From positions 1,101,771-1,165,770 of the forward strand of contig CP015195.1 in NCBI GenBank assembly GCA_012221805.1: a stretch of 64,000 nt of DNA. The letters run 5' to 3'. A program made the position numbers and the translations under genes. Of the stretch, positions 26,397 through 34,577 are shown piece by piece. This stretch comes from Pasteurellaceae bacterium RH1A. GTDB lineage: Bacteria > Pseudomonadota > Gammaproteobacteria > Enterobacterales > Pasteurellaceae. The notes under the pieces were generated by a model, which worked only from the letters and a program-made list of their open reading frames with translations, ran no database searches and was not told the DNA's origin. Each line of letters starts with the position of its first letter. Position 1 is the first letter of the stretch.

Positions 26397-26466
26397 ATAG
26401 CGCCAGCGTCCACGCTGGTGCTTAAGGCTTTGATATATAGGCACCAGCGAGGGCGCTGGCGCCATC
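26397..26466. repeat. REP/BIME-like palindromic doublet, copy 4
   Basis: TAGCGCCAGCGTCCACGCTGG and the opposed GGCACCAGCGAGGGCGCTGGCGCC lie between dsbE and ccmH. The two hairpins carry different but self-complementary loops and stems, the same architecture as the other copies in this window. Confidence 0.8.
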
Positions 26467-26484
26467 TCAACTAGACGGTTCGCC

Positions 26485-27528
26485 ATGAAATCTTACTTTC
26501 TTGCAATTTTCCTGCTTTTTTCCACCGCTTGCTGGGCCGAAACGGTGGACACCTACACCTTCCAAAACGAGGCCGACCGCAGCCGAGCCGTGGCCTTGGC
26601 CAAAACCCTGCGTTGCGTGCAATGCCAAAATCAAAATTTGGTTGAATCCAACTCCCAGGCCGCCTTTCAGCTTCGCACCGAGGTTTATCAAATGGTGGAG
26701 GCCGGCAAGAGCAACGAGCAAATCAAGGCCGAACTGGTGGAACGCTTCGGCGATTTTGTGCTTTATCAGCCGCCAGTAAACTGGCGAACCTACGTCCTTT
26801 GGGGCCTCCCGCCGCTACTTTTGGTTTTGGCTTTTGGCTTTGCTTGGCTTTATCTCAAGGGAAGAAAGGGCGGGGAAACCTCACAACAAGCGGTCGAAAA
26901 TGAGGAAAATTTTGCAAAAAATCCCCAACATTCAACCGCTTACCGCCTGCCTAGCTGGCTAATTTGGGGCTTGGTGCTTGCCTTTCCGCTGGCTTATTAT
27001 GCCTACACCGGCCGCTATCAAGCCATCAACCAAGGCCAGAACGAATTTAAAGAGGCCATGGCCATCCGCCAAGAGCAAAGCCATGAAGCCCGCAAGGAAA
27101 GCCTGGTGGAAGCCATCCAAAACCGCCTGCGCCAAGACCCCAACAAAGGCCAAGACTGGTTCGAGCTAGGCCAGGCCTATATGCAGGCCAATGAATTTGA
27201 CAATGCCCTGGAAGCCTACTCCCGGGCCAGCATCTTACTGGGTCGAAAACCCATGATCCTAGGCGCAGGCGCCACCGCCCTCTACTACCAATCCCACAAA
27301 AAAATGACCCCAGATGTCAGGGCCTGGATTGAAGAAGCCCTGGCCGGCGACCCAAACGAAAGCGCCAGCCTGGCCCTCCTAGCTTCCGAAGCCTTCGCCA
27401 AGCAGGATTACGATCTGGCCCTTAAATACTGGCAACAAATTTTAGACAGCGGCCGTACCGATATTGAACGCCGGGCCATTATTCGGGCTATGGAGAATGC
27501 CGAGAGGTTGAAAGGGAGAGGGAAATGA
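26485..27528 (+). CDS. ccmH: CcmH-CcmI/NrfG-like fusion, cytochrome c maturation
   Basis: This is a 347-residue protein in two parts. After a signal peptide (to about residue 18) comes the CcmH/NrfF domain with the redox motif 'LRCVQCQNQNLVESNSQAA' (about 40-58) and one membrane helix (about 98-118). The second part starts with another membrane helix (WLIWGLVLAFPLAYYAY, about 158-174), followed by a TPR domain like CcmI/NrfG ('DWFELGQAYMQANEFDNALEAYSRA'). It would take apocytochrome to the haem lyase CcmF. Whether it serves the ccm or nrf pathway cannot be decided here, since the lyase gene is not in the window. Confidence 0.87.
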   Translation: MKSYFLAIFLLFSTACWAETVDTYTFQNEADRSRAVALAKTLRCVQCQNQNLVESNSQAAFQLRTEVYQMVEAGKSNEQIKAELVERFGDFVLYQPPVNWRTYVLWGLPPLLLVLAFGFAWLYLKGRKGGETSQQAVENEENFAKNPQHSTAYRLPSWLIWGLVLAFPLAYYAYTGRYQAINQGQNEFKEAMAIRQEQSHEARKESLVEAIQNRLRQDPNKGQDWFELGQAYMQANEFDNALEAYSRASILLGRKPMILGAGATALYYQSHKKMTPDVRAWIEEALAGDPNESASLALLASEAFAKQDYDLALKYWQQILDSGRTDIERRAIIRAMENAERLKGRGK

Positions 27529-27562
27529 TACTGGGGATTTGTCTTACAGCTATGTGATATTT

Positions 27563-27730
27563 TTAGTCGTCCTCCCCATCAGGAATAACCGCACCCACTA
27601 CGGTCGTAGTCGTCTTCACCGCTGCACCAACAACCGTGGTTGCCGCTGAAACTGCGCCGCCGACCACAGACGTGACCAAGCAGCCTGTAAGCAGGCTGCT
27701 TAATAAGATGATGGAAAGAAATCCCTTCAT
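27563..27730 (-). CDS. small lipoprotein
   Basis: This is a 55-residue peptide with a lipoprotein signal: KGFLSIILLSSLLTGC with the lipobox LLTGC (Cys about residue 16). The mature part is a Val/Ala/Thr-rich repeat (VTSVVGGAVSAATTVVGAAVKTTTTVVGAV) ending in acidic DGEDD. The ATG at 27730 is preferred because AAGGGAAAA precedes it. It overlaps no other coding region and lies 8 bp behind the SIMPL gene, likely as one operon. The composition recalls short lipoproteins annotated as NF038104, though this match is from memory. The function is unknown. Confidence 0.65.
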   Translation of the reverse strand: MKGFLSIILLSSLLTGCLVTSVVGGAVSAATTVVGAAVKTTTTVVGAVIPDGEDD

Positions 27731-27737
27731 TTTTCCC

Positions 27738-28454
27738 TTATTCAAAACTTACCCAGCCTGTTGCTGTGGTCGAAATGGATTCCTTGCCAGCGGCCAGTGG
27801 CAACTTGGTGACACTTTTGGCGGAAGCATCTCGGGCTTCAGCCATAGCATAAGCCACAGGCGCTTGGCGGGTCATCACTGGAAAATACTGGCCCAGCTCT
27901 ACCTTACCGACAGTAAAGCTCTTGGCATTTAAGCCCTTGCGGACGATTTCAGCCTTGTGCTGGAATTTTTGCACCGCTTCAAGGGTGATTTGGTCTTCAA
28001 TTTCAGCCGCTTTTTCAGGCGAGATGGAGAAATTGATGTAGTCGATGGCAATTTCATCATTGAGATTTTCCAGCACCTTGGCCATGGCGTCAAAGTCCTT
28101 GCTTTTGAGGAAGACATTGCCGTGGGCTTCCCAGCCGATGACCTTGCCCTTGCTGTTGTAAGAAGGGTTATTGGTGATGCCTTCGGCCACCACCTCAATG
28201 CTTGGGTGTTTTTGGGCGGCCTCAATCACAGTGTTGAGGTTGCTGGAAACCTGCTTTTTGATGGGGGCTAGGTTTTTGCCCTCCTTGCGGCTATAAACTG
28301 AAGCCGACATGAGGTCTTGTTCCACAATCCGTTCCACCTGGGCAGAAAAGTGGAAAACGGGTTTGGTTGGTTTTTGGGCTTCGCTTTCATTGGCCATAAG
28401 GGGAGCGGTGGCCAAGGCAAGCGGTAACATTAGGGCATATTTGTTCAATTTCAT
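27738..28454 (-). CDS. periplasmic SIMPL-domain protein
   Basis: This is a 238-residue SIMPL (DUF541, YggE-like) protein. The start at 28454 gives a signal peptide (KLNKYALMLPLALATAPLMA, cleaved near residue 22). The mature domain has alternating strands and helices: 'HFSAQVERIVEQDLMSASVYSRKEGKN', 'VIEAAQKHPSIEVVAEGITNNPSYNSKGKVIGWEAHGNVFLKS', and ends 'TTATGWVSFE'. YggE-like proteins are linked to oxidative stress or envelope stability; the exact role is unclear. It lies 23 bp behind trmO and before the small lipoprotein gene. Confidence 0.85.
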   Translation of the reverse strand: MKLNKYALMLPLALATAPLMANESEAQKPTKPVFHFSAQVERIVEQDLMSASVYSRKEGKNLAPIKKQVSSNLNTVIEAAQKHPSIEVVAEGITNNPSYNSKGKVIGWEAHGNVFLKSKDFDAMAKVLENLNDEIAIDYINFSISPEKAAEIEDQITLEAVQKFQHKAEIVRKGLNAKSFTVGKVELGQYFPVMTRQAPVAYAMAEARDASAKSVTKLPLAAGKESISTTATGWVSFE

Positions 28455-28477
28455 AAATCCTCCGTTGAAGTCGTCTA

Positions 28478-29215
28478 TCAGACGCTGCAAGCATCATTTA
28501 GTTCCAAGACCAGGGCTAAATTTTTATCATCAGGCGAAATCTGCCAGCGGACATTGTGGCCTGCTAGTTTCATGCCATAAATGCGGTCAGACGGCTTACC
28601 CTGTTGATAGGCTGGGCGGGGGTCTTGGGCAATGACCTCTCGGATAAAGCCTAACGGGTCGCTAATGCCAAATTTTGCAAAATTTTGCGATTTTTGCACC
28701 GCTTGCAGGGCTTGGGGGCTAAATTCCACCGCCAATTTGGCTTGAGGTTTATCTTGGGCGAAGCCTGATTGGGCCTCGGGTTCGCTGTCAGCATAGGTGA
28801 TGTAGGGTTTGATGTCCAAAATAGGCGTGCCATCGACCAAATCCACACTGGCCAGCTGTAAGCACACTTCGCCCTTTTCGATAATAACCTTCTCCAAACC
28901 AACCTTAGACAAGCCCAGGGGATTAGGCCGATGGGTGGCCCGGCTGGCAAAGACACCCACCCGCTCATTACCGCCTAAGCGGGGCGGGCGGACGGTGGCG
29001 TGCCAGTCCCGCTCGGGAATTTGGTGGAATTGGAAAATCAACCAAAGATGGCTAAAGGCTTCCAGGCCCCGCACTGCATCGGGTGAATTATAGGGCGACA
29101 GCAGGCGTAAAATTCCCTTGCCCTGGGCCACCAAGTTGGGCTGGCGGGGGACGGAAAATTTCTCTCCGTAGGGGCTGTGGATGATGCCGATGGGGCTTAA
29201 TGTTAAAGATTGCAT
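28478..29215 (-). CDS. trmO: tRNA (N6-threonylcarbamoyladenosine(37)-N6)-methyltransferase TrmO
   Basis: TrmO (TsaA, formerly YaeB) methylates t6A37 in tRNA-Thr using SAM, with an unusual beta-barrel fold. The 245-residue protein starts '[26 protein letters not shown]' and has the core '[15 protein letters not shown]', '[36 protein letters not shown]' and '[17 protein letters not shown]', all typical. The last domain ('[13 protein letters not shown]...[14 protein letters not shown]') is the C-terminal extension of the longer members. It is first in a minus-strand group with the SIMPL gene. Confidence 0.93.
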   Translation of the reverse strand: MQSLTLSPIGIIHSPYGEKFSVPRQPNLVAQGKGILRLLSPYNSPDAVRGLEAFSHLWLIFQFHQIPERDWHATVRPPRLGGNERVGVFASRATHRPNPLGLSKVGLEKVIIEKGEVCLQLASVDLVDGTPILDIKPYITYADSEPEAQSGFAQDKPQAKLAVEFSPQALQAVQKSQNFAKFGISDPLGFIREVIAQDPRPAYQQGKPSDRIYGMKLAGHNVRWQISPDDKNLALVLELNDACSV

Positions 29216-29330
29216 AAAATTGTCGTATAATCTGTTGAAAATATGTAAAAGATCAAAATCTTTCAGGCCAAAGTAGGATATGATGAAGCCTATTTTAATC
29301 TTGCTATTTTAACTCGAAGAACCTGTTTTA

Positions 29331-30236
29331 ATGAATAAAAACTCCACTTTTTCCATTTGGTTTTCTACCGCCCGCCCCAAAACCCTTCCCCTGGCCCTAG
29401 CCTCTATTTTGGTGGGTTCAGCCCTGGCCTATTGGGCGGGAGCCTTTAGTGGCCTGATTACTGGCCTGGCCTTTTTAACCACTATTTTGCTACAAATTCT
29501 CTCCAACTTTGCCAATGATTATGGCGATCACATCAAAGGCTCCGACACGGCCGAACGCATTGGCCCCCTTCGGGCCATTCAGCACGGGGCCATTACGGGG
29601 GCGCAGCTCAAAAAGGCCCTTTATGTAGTGGGTGCACTAGCCTTTCTTTCAGGCTCTGTCTTGATTGGCTATGCAGTGCAGTCGGTGCAAGATATTGTGG
29701 CCTTTGCGGCCTTGGGGGTGGTGGCCATTGTGGCGGCCATTACCTACACGGTGGGCAAGAAACCTTATGGTTATTTGGGCTTGGGTGACTTGTCTGTACT
29801 GATTTTCTTTGGCTTTTTGGCCGTAGTCGGCACCTTCTACCTGCAAGCCCGCAGTCTGCCTGCCAGCATTTGGCTGCCGGCCTTTGGCTGCGGTTTGCTT
29901 TCGGTGGCTGTCCTTAACATCAATAATCTGCGGGACATTAACCAAGATCGTCAGGCCGGCAAAAATACCTTGATTGTCCGCATTGGCAGCCAAAAGGGGC
30001 GGCGTTACCATGTTGCTCTCTTGAGCTTGGCTCTGCTGTCCTACTTGATTTTCTCCCTCAGCCACCTCAATGCCTGGGGCCTGCTTTTTTTGCTGGCCAC
30101 GCCGCTTTTAGTTAAGCACGGCCTGTTTGTTTACCGCCACCAAGATCCTGCCGAATTACGCCCACTTTTAGGTCAAATGGCAGGCCTGGCCTTGATTACT
30201 AATCTCTTGTTTAGTCTCGGGATTTTTCTTCAATAA
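29331..30236 (+). CDS. menA: 1,4-dihydroxy-2-naphthoate polyprenyltransferase
   Basis: MenA attaches the polyprenyl chain to DHNA to give demethylmenaquinone, at the inner membrane. The 301-residue protein has about eight membrane helices and the two Asp-rich motifs: 'NFANDYGDHIKGSDTAERIGPLRAIQHGAIT' (about 56-86) and 'INNLRDINQDRQAGKNTLIVRIG' (about 200-222). The N-terminal 'WFSTARPKTLPLALASILVGSAL' is characteristic. menE, from the same quinone pathway, lies at 49198, so the pathway genes are dispersed. Pasteurellaceae rely on (demethyl)menaquinones for anaerobic respiration. Confidence 0.95.
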   Translation: MNKNSTFSIWFSTARPKTLPLALASILVGSALAYWAGAFSGLITGLAFLTTILLQILSNFANDYGDHIKGSDTAERIGPLRAIQHGAITGAQLKKALYVVGALAFLSGSVLIGYAVQSVQDIVAFAALGVVAIVAAITYTVGKKPYGYLGLGDLSVLIFFGFLAVVGTFYLQARSLPASIWLPAFGCGLLSVAVLNINNLRDINQDRQAGKNTLIVRIGSQKGRRYHVALLSLALLSYLIFSLSHLNAWGLLFLLATPLLVKHGLFVYRHQDPAELRPLLGQMAGLALITNLLFSLGIFLQ

Positions 30237-30279
30237 AAGCAGGGTGGGGAAGCCCCGCTCTCGATTTTAGGTATAAGCT

Positions 30280-32142
30280 ATGAACAACATCACCCCCCAT
30301 CTCCCTACTTTCCTCCAGGAACCCCTTTTCTGGGTGCTGGCCCTGCTGGTCTTTGCCATTTGGCAATTTATCCGCAATAAACTGCGGATGGATGTGGTGG
30401 CCCTCTTGGTGATGGCCTTTTTTAGCCTGTCGGGCATTTTGACGGTTCAGGAAGTCTTTGCCGGCCTAAGCGACCCTAACGTGGTGCTAATTGCCCTGCT
30501 CTTTATTGTGGGCGAGGGGCTGGTGCGAACGGGGATTGCCTATCAGGTCAGCGAATGGCTCATGCGGGTGGCAGGTGCCAGTGAGGTGCGGGTTTTGGTT
30601 CTGCTTATGCTCTCCATTGCGGTACTGGGTTCTTTTATGAGTTCGACGGGAATTGTGGCCATCTTTATTCCTGTGGTGCTGGCCATTTGTTCCTCCATGG
30701 GCATTTCGCCTAAACGGCTCATGATGCCCTTAAGTGTGGCCGGGCTTATTAGCGGCATGATGACCCTGATTGCCACCCCGCCCAACCTGGTGGCCCATTC
30801 TGAATTGGTGAAAGCTGGCCTAGAGGGTCTCAACTTCTTTAGCTTTACCCCGCTAGGCCTAGCGGTGCTGCTCATGGGCATTGGCTATATGTTGATTGCT
30901 CGCAAGTGGTTGGATAATGGCGAAAGTGTTGAAGTGGTTAGCCAGCAGGGCCAGTCCATGTCCCAACTGATAGCTGAATACCAGTTGCAGGGCAGGGCAA
31001 AAATGGTGGTGGTTAATCCTAAGTCGCCTGTGATTGGCCGCACCATTTATGAGCTCAAATTGCGTAATGAACACCACCTCAATGTGATTGCTATTCAACG
31101 CCTTAAACGCCTGAGCCGTGTGACCATCAGTGCCTTTGGCGAAACCAATCTGCGGGAAAAGGATATTTTGCTCATGGATATTGGGGTTTCGGATGAAAAA
31201 TTCGCCTCCCTGTGTGAAATGTTGGGCCTCAAGCAAATTGAGGTCAAGGGCGATTATTTCTCCTCCCATTCTAAGTCGGTGGGCATGGCAGAAGTGGCCC
31301 TCATGCCAGAGGCCGAGAGTATAGGCAAAACCATCAGTGAACTGGGCTTCCGCTCCCGCTATGGCTTGAGTGTGGTCGGTTTTAAGCGGGACAATGAGAT
31401 CCTGACCCAAGATATTATCCACACCCCGCTCAAGCTGGGCGATGTGCTTTTGGTCATGGGCGTGTGGTCGCAAATTCAGGAGATGGACAAGCAGAACAAG
31501 GACTTCTTCCTGCTTAAAACCCCAGTCGAAAGCAAGCAGGCTGTGCCGGCTGCCAGCCAGGCTCCGCATGCCATTTTCTCGGTTTTGACCATGGTGGTGC
31601 TGATGATTACGGGCTTAGTGCCTAATGTGATGGCCGCCCTGATTGCCTGTCTTATGTTGGGCAAATTCCGCTGTGTGGATATGAAGAGCGCCTATGAGTC
31701 TATCCACTGGCCTAGCCTGATTTTGATTGTGGGTATGATGCCTTTCTCGATTGCTATGCAAAAAACGGGCGGGGTGCATTTGGTTGTTGAAGGCTTCTTG
31801 CAGGCTACTTCTTCGCTGGGGACTTATGGCATTTTGGCCGGTATGTTTGTTTTGACAGCCTTGATCAGCGCCTTTATTTCCAACACCGCCACTGCCATTT
31901 TGATGATGCCTATCGCCATTGGGATTGCCCAAAAATTAGGTTATTCCCCTGTGCCTTTTGCTATGACGGTGGCCATGGCAGCTTCTGCGGCCTTTATTAC
32001 CCCTGTGTCCTCGCCAGTGAATACCATGGTTTTGGCCCCAGCAGGCTATAAGTTTATGGATTTTGTGAAGGTTGGTTTGCCTTTTGCGATTTTGGTGATG
32101 GGGTTGTCGGTGTTCTTGATTCCTGTTTTGTTTCCGCTTTAA
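30280..32142 (+). CDS. SLC13/DASS-family permease with RCK_C (TrkA_C) domains
   Basis: This is a 620-residue inner-membrane transporter. Membrane helices occupy about 15-215 and 430-620, and between them lie two RCK_C/TrkA_C-like domains (about 235-400: 'VVVNPKSPVIGRTIYELKLRNEHHLNVIAIQRL', then 'LMPEAESIGKTISELGFRSRYGLSVVGFKRD'). The helical parts carry 'MSSTGIVAIFIPVVLAIC', 'LIATPPNLVAHSELV' and 'FISNTATAILMMPIAIGIA...FITPVSSPVNTMVLAPAGYKFMDF', the two pseudo-symmetric SNT-type motifs of divalent anion:Na+ symporters. The substrate (sulfate, dicarboxylate or other) cannot be read. Confidence 0.87.
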   Translation: MNNITPHLPTFLQEPLFWVLALLVFAIWQFIRNKLRMDVVALLVMAFFSLSGILTVQEVFAGLSDPNVVLIALLFIVGEGLVRTGIAYQVSEWLMRVAGASEVRVLVLLMLSIAVLGSFMSSTGIVAIFIPVVLAICSSMGISPKRLMMPLSVAGLISGMMTLIATPPNLVAHSELVKAGLEGLNFFSFTPLGLAVLLMGIGYMLIARKWLDNGESVEVVSQQGQSMSQLIAEYQLQGRAKMVVVNPKSPVIGRTIYELKLRNEHHLNVIAIQRLKRLSRVTISAFGETNLREKDILLMDIGVSDEKFASLCEMLGLKQIEVKGDYFSSHSKSVGMAEVALMPEAESIGKTISELGFRSRYGLSVVGFKRDNEILTQDIIHTPLKLGDVLLVMGVWSQIQEMDKQNKDFFLLKTPVESKQAVPAASQAPHAIFSVLTMVVLMITGLVPNVMAALIACLMLGKFRCVDMKSAYESIHWPSLILIVGMMPFSIAMQKTGGVHLVVEGFLQATSSLGTYGILAGMFVLTALISAFISNTATAILMMPIAIGIAQKLGYSPVPFAMTVAMAASAAFITPVSSPVNTMVLAPAGYKFMDFVKVGLPFAILVMGLSVFLIPVLFPL

Positions 32143-32172
32143 ATTAAACCGTAGCAATCTACTGCCTTATCT

Positions 32173-32353
32173 CGATCTAATTCCCCTCTTTAGCAAAGAG
32201 GGGTTAGGGGAGATTTGGCAGAAGTGATAGCAAAGAGAGTGCTAAATTCGGAGAATATTTCACTCTCAAATCTATGATTAATCACTCCCTCTCTCCGTTT
32301 TTTCTTATGCCAAATCTCCCCCTGCCCCTCTTTGCTAAAGAGGGGAGTAGATT
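32173..32353. repeat. MITE-like element, copy 1 (about 180 bp)
   Basis: The left end holds CCCCTCTTTAGCAAAGAGGGG and then TTAGGGGAGATTTGGCA; the right end is its inverted counterpart TGCCAAATCTCCCCC...GCCCCTCTTTGCTAAAGAGG. The inner sequence is AT-rich and without a gene. It is a non-autonomous element by structure: long terminal inverted repeats, about 180 bp. Other copies lie at 42348-42532 and, split by an insertion sequence, 61748-63017. Confidence 0.8.
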
Positions 32354-32439
32354 GTAGGGATTTTGAATTCATCTTTCTTATTAAGTAGGCTAATTTTTGC
32401 TGCCTGTAATTGGAAATATAGTTGTTACGAAGCATAAAA

Positions 32440-32471
32440 AAACCGCCTGTATTCAAGGATACAAGCGGTTT
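32440..32471 (-). terminator. gltS terminator with an uptake word
   Basis: AAACCGCCTGTAT and ATACAAGCGGTTT pair with one mismatch and enclose the uptake word ACAAGCGGT. On the minus strand seven T follow the stem, directly downstream of gltS. Confidence 0.8.
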
Positions 32472-32494
32472 ATTTTTGCGCTTTTCTTGCAAGT

Positions 32495-33703
32495 TTAATG
32501 CAGGGCGGTAACAATCACCATAAAGACCTTTAAGACCGAGGCATTAACCAAGTCAATAAAGAAGGCCCCCACCATTGGAACAATCAAGAAGGCCTTGTGG
32601 GATGGGCCGAAGCGGCTGGTAATGGCCTGCATATTGGCCACTGCCGTTGGGGTTGCGCCCAAGCCGAAGCCACAGTGGCCGGCACTAAGCACGATGGCAT
32701 CGTAGTCCTTGCCCATGGCTCGGTAGGTGATAAGCATGGCAAAGAGGGCCATCAGGGCAACTTGCACCAAGAGGATAACCATGACTGGCAGAGCCAGGCC
32801 GGCCAGTTCCCAAAGTTTAAGCGACATAAGTGCAATGGCCAAGAAAAGCGAAAGGCCCACGTTACCCAGCACGTCCACAGCTGCATCGGCTACCTTAAAC
32901 TTAAAGATATGGGCTAGGGCATTACGGATAATCACGCCGGTAAACAAGCACCACACAAAGGTTGGCAGCTGTAAAACCGTTCCCTTGGTTTGGGCATCTA
33001 GGTATTTGCCCACCAAAAGGCAGATGGACATCATGGCGATGGTTTCAATCAGGGAGCGGGTATTGATTTTCCGCTTGTAGGTTGGGTGCTCAAAGGCTTC
33101 TTGGACATCGTCCGTCTCATCGTTTTCAGGGTTGAGGGCTTGTTTGTTGCGGTTGAGCAAGAAGCGGGCCACAGGGCCACCGATAATCCCACCAAAGACC
33201 AAACCAAAGGTCGCACAGGCCATAGCCAGCTCAGTCGCCCCAGTAATGCCAAATTGCTTGGTCAGGGTTTCTGCCCAGGCCGCCCCCGTGCCGTGGCCAC
33301 CTGTTAGGGTAACAGAGCCAGCAATCAGGCCGTAGGCTGGGTCTAGGCCCAAGAGCATGCTGCCAAAGACCCCGACCGTATTTTGCAGGGTGATAAGCAG
33401 GGCAGCAATGATAACAAAAATAACCAAGGGTTTGCCGCCCTTAATCAGGCGGGCGAAGTTGGCACTTAAACCGATGGAGGAGAAAAAGACCAGCATCATG
33501 GTCGATTGAAGGTTGGTGTCGAAACTAAAGGTGTAATCGCCCAGCTTATAGGCCAAGGTTAGGCCCAGGGCCACGATAAAACCGCCGACAACGGGTTCAG
33601 GAATATTAAAGGCCTGTAAAATGGCAATGCGTTTTACCAGAAAATAACCGAGTAATAAGACAAGACTGGCCAGGGCCAGGGTCTGATAGGTATCAAAAAT
33701 CAT
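32495..33703 (-). CDS. gltS: sodium/glutamate symporter
   Basis: GltS imports glutamate with Na+. The 402-residue protein has ten or more membrane helices, with the family's two reentrant Gly-rich loops: 'LIAGSVTLTGGHGTGAAWAETLTKQFG' (about 130-156) and 'IVLSAGHCGFGLGATPTAVANMQAITSRFGPSHKAFLIVPMVGAFFIDLVN' (about 335-385). The start 'MIFDTYQTLALASLVLLLGYFL' is standard. It is divergent from qseB across 208 bp that carry a PmrA/QseB-type box, so QseB may control it; that link is inference. Confidence 0.95.
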   Translation of the reverse strand: MIFDTYQTLALASLVLLLGYFLVKRIAILQAFNIPEPVVGGFIVALGLTLAYKLGDYTFSFDTNLQSTMMLVFFSSIGLSANFARLIKGGKPLVIFVIIAALLITLQNTVGVFGSMLLGLDPAYGLIAGSVTLTGGHGTGAAWAETLTKQFGITGATELAMACATFGLVFGGIIGGPVARFLLNRNKQALNPENDETDDVQEAFEHPTYKRKINTRSLIETIAMMSICLLVGKYLDAQTKGTVLQLPTFVWCLFTGVIIRNALAHIFKFKVADAAVDVLGNVGLSLFLAIALMSLKLWELAGLALPVMVILLVQVALMALFAMLITYRAMGKDYDAIVLSAGHCGFGLGATPTAVANMQAITSRFGPSHKAFLIVPMVGAFFIDLVNASVLKVFMVIVTALH

Positions 33704-33811
33704 ATTGCTCCTATTGAATTGTTATAAGAAGCGGGCGTTTATACCATAAAAAAGTAGGGATTTAAAATTTTTACCGGCAACTTGCTTGTTTTATATCAAA
33801 TAAACCTGGCT

Positions 33812-33828
33812 TTTAAGTTTTCTTTAAG
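33812..33828 (+). promoter_or_regulatory. PmrA/QseB-type regulator box
   Basis: TTTAAG-TTTTC-TTTAAG is an exact match to the YTTAAK-N5-YTTAAK direct-repeat site bound by PmrA/QseB-group response regulators. It lies 84 bp before the qseB start and 109 bp before the divergent gltS start. It is most likely for autoregulation. Confidence 0.7.
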
Positions 33829-33911
33829 CATTCTCTGGTCTAATTTGCCGCAAGAGATTTTGCAAAAATAGGGTAAAATAAGCCCGCTTGTTGGGTTTTT
33901 GGAGAGAATTT

Positions 33912-34577
33912 ATGCGTATTTTATTGATTGAAGATGATAAATTGATAGGCGAAGGCTTAAAGTTAGGCCTAACCAAGCTCAATTTTGTAGTGGATTGGTT
34001 TAGCGATGGCAAGTTGGGCTTTGAGGCGCTTTTTTCGGCCGAATATGATGCGGTGGTCTTGGACTTGACCCTGCCTAAGATGGACGGCCTAGACATTCTT
34101 AAACAATGGCGGCGGGAAAATCAGGATATTCCCGTGCTGATCTTAACCGCCCGAGATACCCTGGATGAGCGGATTTTAGGCTTCCAAACTGGGGCGGATG
34201 ACTACCTCTGCAAGCCCTTTGCCCTGATGGAAGTTTCCGTTCGCCTCCAGGCCCTGATCCGCCGCCGCTTTCAACAAAGTTCGACTGAAATTGAGGTCGG
34301 CCCTCTCAAATTAGACACCAGCACCCATTCGGTAACTCTGGCGGGTGAGCCTGTGAATTTAACCGCTAAGGAATTCCAGCTCCTGCAACTTTTTGTCAAT
34401 AATAAGGACAAGGTGCTGACCCGCTCCAGCATTGAGGAAAAACTCTACAGCTGGGACAGCGATGTCAGCTCCAATGCGATGGAGGTTTACATCCACAATC
34501 TGCGTAAAAAACTGGGCAAGAGCTGGATCAAGACCGTCCACGGCGTAGGCTATAAGCTCGGGAGCAACGATGCGTAG
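33912..34577 (+). CDS. qseB: OmpR-family response regulator QseB/PmrA type
   Basis: This is a 221-residue response regulator. The receiver has the acidic pair near the N-terminus (LIEDDK), the phospho-acceptor D51 (VVLDLTLP), the Thr/Ala switch region and K101 (DYLCKPFA). The C-terminal winged helix shows '[31 protein letters not shown]' and '[16 protein letters not shown]...TVHGVGYKL'. The start at 33912 is chosen after GGAGAGAATTT. It overlaps the kinase gene by 8 bp. QseB and PmrA are close relatives; the QseB name follows the kinase. A matching DNA box lies upstream. Confidence 0.88.
   Translation: MRILLIEDDKLIGEGLKLGLTKLNFVVDWFSDGKLGFEALFSAEYDAVVLDLTLPKMDGLDILKQWRRENQDIPVLILTARDTLDERILGFQTGADDYLCKPFALMEVSVRLQALIRRRFQQSSTEIEVGPLKLDTSTHSVTLAGEPVNLTAKEFQLLQLFVNNKDKVLTRSSIEEKLYSWDSDVSSNAMEVYIHNLRKKLGKSWIKTVHGVGYKLGSNDA

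Noticed and set aside
30859..31569. 236-codon open frame antisense to the DASS permease
   Set aside because: It lies fully within a well-supported membrane-protein gene on the other strand. Its His/Gln-rich composition is typical of an antisense shadow.
32190..32492. 100-codon open frame downstream of gltS
   Set aside because: It runs through the MITE-like repeat and the gltS terminator; repeated 'PLFSKEGQGEIWH'-type peptides come from the repeat itself.
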